Shown here one piece after another: positions 60,803 through 64,000 of a DNA stretch of 64,000 nucleotides (positions are counted from its first letter, which is position 1; every line of letters begins with the position of its first letter). Source of the DNA: Nocardiopsis sp. NRRL B-16309 (GTDB taxonomy: Bacteria > Actinomycetota > Actinomycetes > Streptosporangiales > Streptosporangiaceae). Made by a program: the position numbers and the translations under genes. The notes under the pieces were generated by a model that saw only the letters and a program-made list of their open reading frames with translations, did no database searches and had not been told where the DNA came from. Where the stretch lies: NCBI RefSeq assembly GCF_001279585.1, contig NZ_LGEC01000065.1:1-64000 (forward strand), in the 5' to 3' direction.

Positions 60803-62548
60803 ATGGCCGACCCGCAGGAAGTACTCTCGCGACGGGTCCAGTCCGCCCTCGGCGCCGCCTTCGGCCCCGAGTTCGCCGACACCGACCCCGTCATCCGCCC
60901 GTCCCAGTTCGCCGACTACCAGGCGAACGCCGCGCTCGCGCTCGCCAAGCGACTGGGCCGAAAGCCGCGTGAGGTGTCCGCGGCGATCATGGAGCACCTG
61001 GACGTGGCCGACGTCTGCCGCGACGTCGAGGTCAGCGGGCCGGGCTTCATCAACCTGACCCTGCGCGAGGACTGGATCGCCGGGCAGACCCGTCAGCTGC
61101 TGGACGACCCCCGCCTGGGCGTCCCCCAGCAGGAGCCGCTGAACATCCCGCTCGACTACTCCGCGCCCAACGTGGCCAAGGAGATGCACGTCGGGCACCT
61201 GCGCACCACCGTGGTCGGCGACTCCCTGGCCCGGACCCTGGAGTTCCTGGGGCACAACGTCATCCGGCAGAACCACATCGGTGACTGGGGCACGCCCTTC
61301 GGCATGCTCATCGAGCACCTGCTGGAGGTCGGCGAGGAGTCCCCGGACGCGGACCTGCTGACCACCGACCCCAACGCCTTCTACCAGGCGGCCCGCACCA
61401 AGTTCGACTCCTCCGGCCCGGAGGCGGACGGCTTCGCCGCCCGCGCCCGGCGCCGCGTGGTCGCCCTCCAGGGCGGCGACGCAGAGACGCTGCGCCTGTG
61501 GAGCAAGCTCGTCGGCCTGTCGAAGGTCTACTTCAACAAGGTCTACGGCAAGCTCGGCGTCACCCTCACCGACGAGAACCTCGCCGGTGAGAGCACGTAC
61601 AACGCCATGCTCGCCGACGTGTGCGACGAGCTGGAGGCCAAGGGCATCGCCGAGGTCAGCGACGGCGCGCTGTGCGTGTTCCTCGACGGCTTCACCGGCC
61701 GCGAGGACAAGCCGGTCCCGCTGATCATCCGCAAGAGCGACGGCGGCTACGGCTACGCCACCACCGACCTGGCCACCGTCCGCTACCGGGTGGAGGACCT
61801 CAAGGCCGACCGCATCCTGTACGTCGTGGGCGCCCCGCAGGCCATGCACTTCAAGATGGTCTGGGCCACCGCCCGCAAGGCCGGGTGGCTGCCGGACAGC
61901 GTCGAGACCACGCACGTGCAGATCGGCAACGTGCTGGGCAGCGACGGCAAGATCCTGCGTACCCGTAGCGGCGCCCCGGTCCGCCTCATGCAGCTGTTGG
62001 AGGAGGCCGTCGAGCGCGCGGCCGCGGTCGTCGCCGAGAACCGGCCCGACCTCAGCGCGGCGGAGCAGGCGGAGATCGCCTACGACGTCGGCATCGGCGC
62101 GGTCAAGTACGCGGACCTGTCGGTCTCGCACGACACCGAGTACACCTTCGACTTCGACCGCATGCTGGCGCTGACCGGCAACACCGGCCCGTACCTGCAG
62201 TACGCGCAGGCCCGGATCCGCTCCATCTTCCGCAAGGGCGGGGTGGACGCCGACTCGGCACGCGGGGAGATCACCGTCGCCGAGGCCGCCGAGCGCGACC
62301 TCGCGCTCAAGCTGCTCGGCTTCGGCGGGGTCGTGGCGCAGGTCGGCGACCTTCTCCAGCCGCACCGGCTGTCGGCGTACCTGTTCGAGCTGGCACAGGC
62401 GCTCACCACGTTCTACGAGCACTGCCCGGTGCTCACCGCGCCCACCGAGGCCGAGCGCGAGTCGCGGCTGGCGCTGATCGCGGTGGCGCTGCGCGTGCTG
62501 GTGCAGGGCCTGGACCTGCTGGGGGTCAACGCACCCGAGCACATGTAG
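60803..62548 (+). CDS. argS: Arginyl-tRNA synthetase
   Basis: 581 aa. N-terminal Add-1 domain, HIGH motif in APNVAKEMHVGHLRTTV, RQNHIGDWGTPFGMLI and C-terminal anticodon-binding region. The KMSKS loop is the weak form (LGSDGKILRTRSG), as in many ArgRS. ATG 60803 follows TACGCT by 6 nt with no ribosome site, so the mRNA is probably leaderless. Confidence 0.97.
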   Translation: MADPQEVLSRRVQSALGAAFGPEFADTDPVIRPSQFADYQANAALALAKRLGRKPREVSAAIMEHLDVADVCRDVEVSGPGFINLTLREDWIAGQTRQLLDDPRLGVPQQEPLNIPLDYSAPNVAKEMHVGHLRTTVVGDSLARTLEFLGHNVIRQNHIGDWGTPFGMLIEHLLEVGEESPDADLLTTDPNAFYQAARTKFDSSGPEADGFAARARRRVVALQGGDAETLRLWSKLVGLSKVYFNKVYGKLGVTLTDENLAGESTYNAMLADVCDELEAKGIAEVSDGALCVFLDGFTGREDKPVPLIIRKSDGGYGYATTDLATVRYRVEDLKADRILYVVGAPQAMHFKMVWATARKAGWLPDSVETTHVQIGNVLGSDGKILRTRSGAPVRLMQLLEEAVERAAAVVAENRPDLSAAEQAEIAYDVGIGAVKYADLSVSHDTEYTFDFDRMLALTGNTGPYLQYAQARIRSIFRKGGVDADSARGEITVAEAAERDLALKLLGFGGVVAQVGDLLQPHRLSAYLFELAQALTTFYEHCPVLTAPTEAERESRLALIAVALRVLVQGLDLLGVNAPEHM

Positions 62549-62951
62549 CCGCGCGCGGGCCGTCCGGCCCGTCGTCCGACCACGCAAGGAGGGGCCGTCC
62601 GTCAGGGCGGCCCCTCTTCGTGTGCCCGGTGGGCGGGGAGCGCTGGGGCGCCGACAAGGGCACGGCGGGCCCCGGCACGGGCCGGACGGGCACACGTGCG
62701 CGCAGGAGCTCCGACCTGGCCGGATCCGGCCGCCGACCGGTGTGGGAGAGAACTCACAGCCAGCCCGAGGCATCTCCCAACAGGGGTTTCACGCCCGTGT
62801 GCGGTCGGATCCGGGCCATGGGGAACGCGAACGCGGGGACCGAGTCGAAGATCTCGTGATCGCGGCCCCGGGAACCTGGCGCTCCGGTGGGGCGTCCGAC
62901 CTAAGGTGTGTGGACAAAAGCCACAGACACGACATAAGGGAGAAAACGGAT
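62549..62951. other. argS-yceI intergenic region
   Basis: 403 nt, no gene seen except the terminator at 62589-62616. The yceI-like gene has AAGGGAG 9 nt before its ATG. Confidence 0.5.
62589..62616 (+). terminator. Terminator of argS
   Basis: Nine-bp arms 62589-62597 and 62608-62616, followed by TTCGT. Confidence 0.75.
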
Positions 62952-63560
62952 ATGACGTCAGCTCCTCCCGAGGTGGGACCCAGGCCGGGGGTCTGGCACC
63001 TGGACCCGCTTCACTCCAGCCTGATCTTCGTCGCCCACTACCTGCGCTACGGCCGGGTCCAGGGCACGTTCGGCCGCGCCGAGGGCCAGGTCGTCGTCGC
63101 CCAGAACCCCGCCGCGTCCAGCGTGGAGGTGACGCTGGAGGCCGGGAGCATCAACACCGGGGTCGGCGCCCGCGACGCCCATCTGCGCTCCGCCGACTTC
63201 CTGGACGTCGACCACCACCCGGAGATCCACTTCGTGTCCACTGGCTTCGAGGAGAGCCGACGCGGCCGGTTCGCCTTCCGGCTGAACGGGGACCTGACCA
63301 TCCACGGCACCACGGTCCCGGTCACCCTGAACGCCCAGTGGGTCGGCGAGTCCCCCGACTACGTGTCCCCGGAGGACACCTACGGGCACTTCTTCTCGGC
63401 GACCACGCGGATCAGCCTCTCCGACTTCGGGGTGGGGCTCGGCAGCGAGCTTCCCTGGGGCGGCACACTCGTCGGCGAGCACGTCGACATCGTCCTGGAG
63501 GTCCGCCTCCAGAACCAGGACCCGGCCCCGTTCCTGAAGCAGATCGGGCACGCTCCCTGA
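62952..63560 (+). CDS. YceI-family lipid-binding-like protein
   Basis: 202 aa, no signal peptide. GVWHLDPLHSSLIFVAHYL, DVDHHPEIHFVSTGF and LTIHGTTVPVTL are YceI signatures of the lipocalin-like barrel that binds polyprenoids. Cytoplasmic in actinobacteria; role not known. Monocistronic. Confidence 0.92.
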   Translation: MTSAPPEVGPRPGVWHLDPLHSSLIFVAHYLRYGRVQGTFGRAEGQVVVAQNPAASSVEVTLEAGSINTGVGARDAHLRSADFLDVDHHPEIHFVSTGFEESRRGRFAFRLNGDLTIHGTTVPVTLNAQWVGESPDYVSPEDTYGHFFSATTRISLSDFGVGLGSELPWGGTLVGEHVDIVLEVRLQNQDPAPFLKQIGHAP

Positions 63561-63967
63561 CGGACGCGCCCGCGAGGCGATCGTGCCGCCGCCCGGCACG
63601 ACCGGTGCCCTCGCCCGCCGCTCCGCGCTCCCCCACCACATGATCGCCGCTCGTACGGCGCCCCGCCCCCTGCCCGCGAGCCATCACCGCGGGCACTCGG
63701 ACGCACACCTTCCGTTGTCGCCCCGTGGTCGCTCCGATCGCCCCGGTCGCCCCGGTCGCGACCACTCCCGTGGTCGTCCTGGCGGCTGACCCGCGCTCGC
63801 TCCCGTGGCACCACCGCCGCCCTGGTCGCGGCCGATCCCGTCGTGGCTTCGCCCTCGCCCCGACCTTCTTCGCGAGGGGCGCCCGTCACCGGCACCCGCT
63901 ACCGTGGCCGCATTCCCGCTGCTCGGCCCGTTCGACCATGCGTCCCACCGACCCCACGGAGAACCCC
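63561..63967. other. Intergenic region, no gene seen
   Basis: 407 nt. Holds the yceI terminator, and CCCCGGTCGC repeats with mutually exclusive pairings (GTGGTCGC 63725-63732 with GCGACCAC 63758-63765, or GACCAC with GTGGTC beyond it). Confidence 0.45.
63581..63601 (+). terminator. Terminator after the yceI-like gene
   Basis: Eight-bp arms 63581-63588 (TCGTGCCG) and 63594-63601 (CGGCACGA). Confidence 0.65.
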
Positions 63968-64000
63968 ATGCGCGTTCTGGCCTCGTTCTCGGCCACCGAT
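63968..64000 (+). CDS. Start of a gene cut by the window edge
   Basis: ATG 63968 after GGAG (8 nt upstream) begins MRVLASFSATD and runs off the end. Too short to assign; the start resembles small alpha/beta enzymes. Confidence 0.5.
   Translation, partial: MRVLASFSATD

Noticed and set aside
60575..62773. 732-codon open frame antisense to argS
   Set aside because: A shadow of strong codon bias in argS; only the part outside argS (60575-60800) might be real.

Overview
The window is high-GC actinobacterial DNA, most likely from Nocardiopsaceae (Nocardiopsis or a relative). Pointers are very strong G/C bias at third codon positions, many GTG starts, 4-bp ATGA/GTGA gene overlaps, Scr1-type XRE regulators paired with DUF397 proteins, a Nocardiopsis-type S1 protease with prodomain, and a guanidine-III aptamer close to the one I recall from Thermobifida fusca. 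No rRNA, tRNA, CRISPR array, transposase or phage gene was recognised.

Layout. 1-7.3 kb: after the tail of an ATPase gene comes a compact class I lanthipeptide operon of the FxLD type on the minus strand. It holds a 47-aa precursor (6945-7088), a dehydratase lacking its elimination domain, a LanC cyclase, an elimination-domain/PIMT-like methyltransferase fusion and a helical protein of unknown role. 7.3-9.5 kb: RsbW-like ATPase operon divergent from Scr1/DUF397 module 1. 10-12.9 kb: secreted GH62 arabinofuranosidase with LacI-type operator and a secreted S1 protease. 13.3-13.7 kb: SMR exporter under a guanidine-III riboswitch. 14-20.5 kb: two sodium:solute symporter units around a LytS/LytTR two-component system. 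20.5-25.7 kb: surface and membrane proteins, an AfsA-like hotdog protein, a BldC-like HTH protein and Scr1/DUF397 module 2. 25.9-27.7 kb: YciI/TetR pair and XRE-cupin regulator. 27.9-32 kb: hydantoin-racemase-like protein with two NCS1 permeases. 32-34 kb: GTP-dependent PEP carboxykinase. 34.2-39.9 kb: envelope proteins (DUF1996, DUF4142, COG4315 lipoprotein) divergent from a ferric-reductase-like membrane protein plus NuoF-like flavoprotein, perhaps one electron-transfer module. 40-43.8 kb: universal stress protein with duplicated 3' end, DUF998, TetR with two palindromic operators, and a deiodinase-like redoxin. 43.9-49.3 kb: HelD/HelR-like ATPase, coaA, glmS. 49.4-52.5 kb: STAS and ATPase partner-switch genes divergent from Scr1/DUF397 module 3. 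52.9-55.8 kb: KamA radical SAM enzyme divergent from plsX. 56-58.6 kb: four-gene operon of tiny proteins divergent from Scr1/DUF397 module 4, which has two DUF397 genes. 58.6-64 kb: methyltransferase, MscS channel, argS, YceI and a gene start at the right edge.

How the parts fit. Core metabolism (pckG, coaA, glmS, argS) is interspersed with accessory regulatory loci. The best candidate for a little-described system is the FxLD lanthipeptide operon. The broader pattern worth study is the set of four Scr1/DUF397 modules, each facing a different small-protein, ATPase or HTH partner across a short divergent promoter region.

All calls come from reading sequence and translations by eye. Family names rest on recognised motifs, not on a database search.
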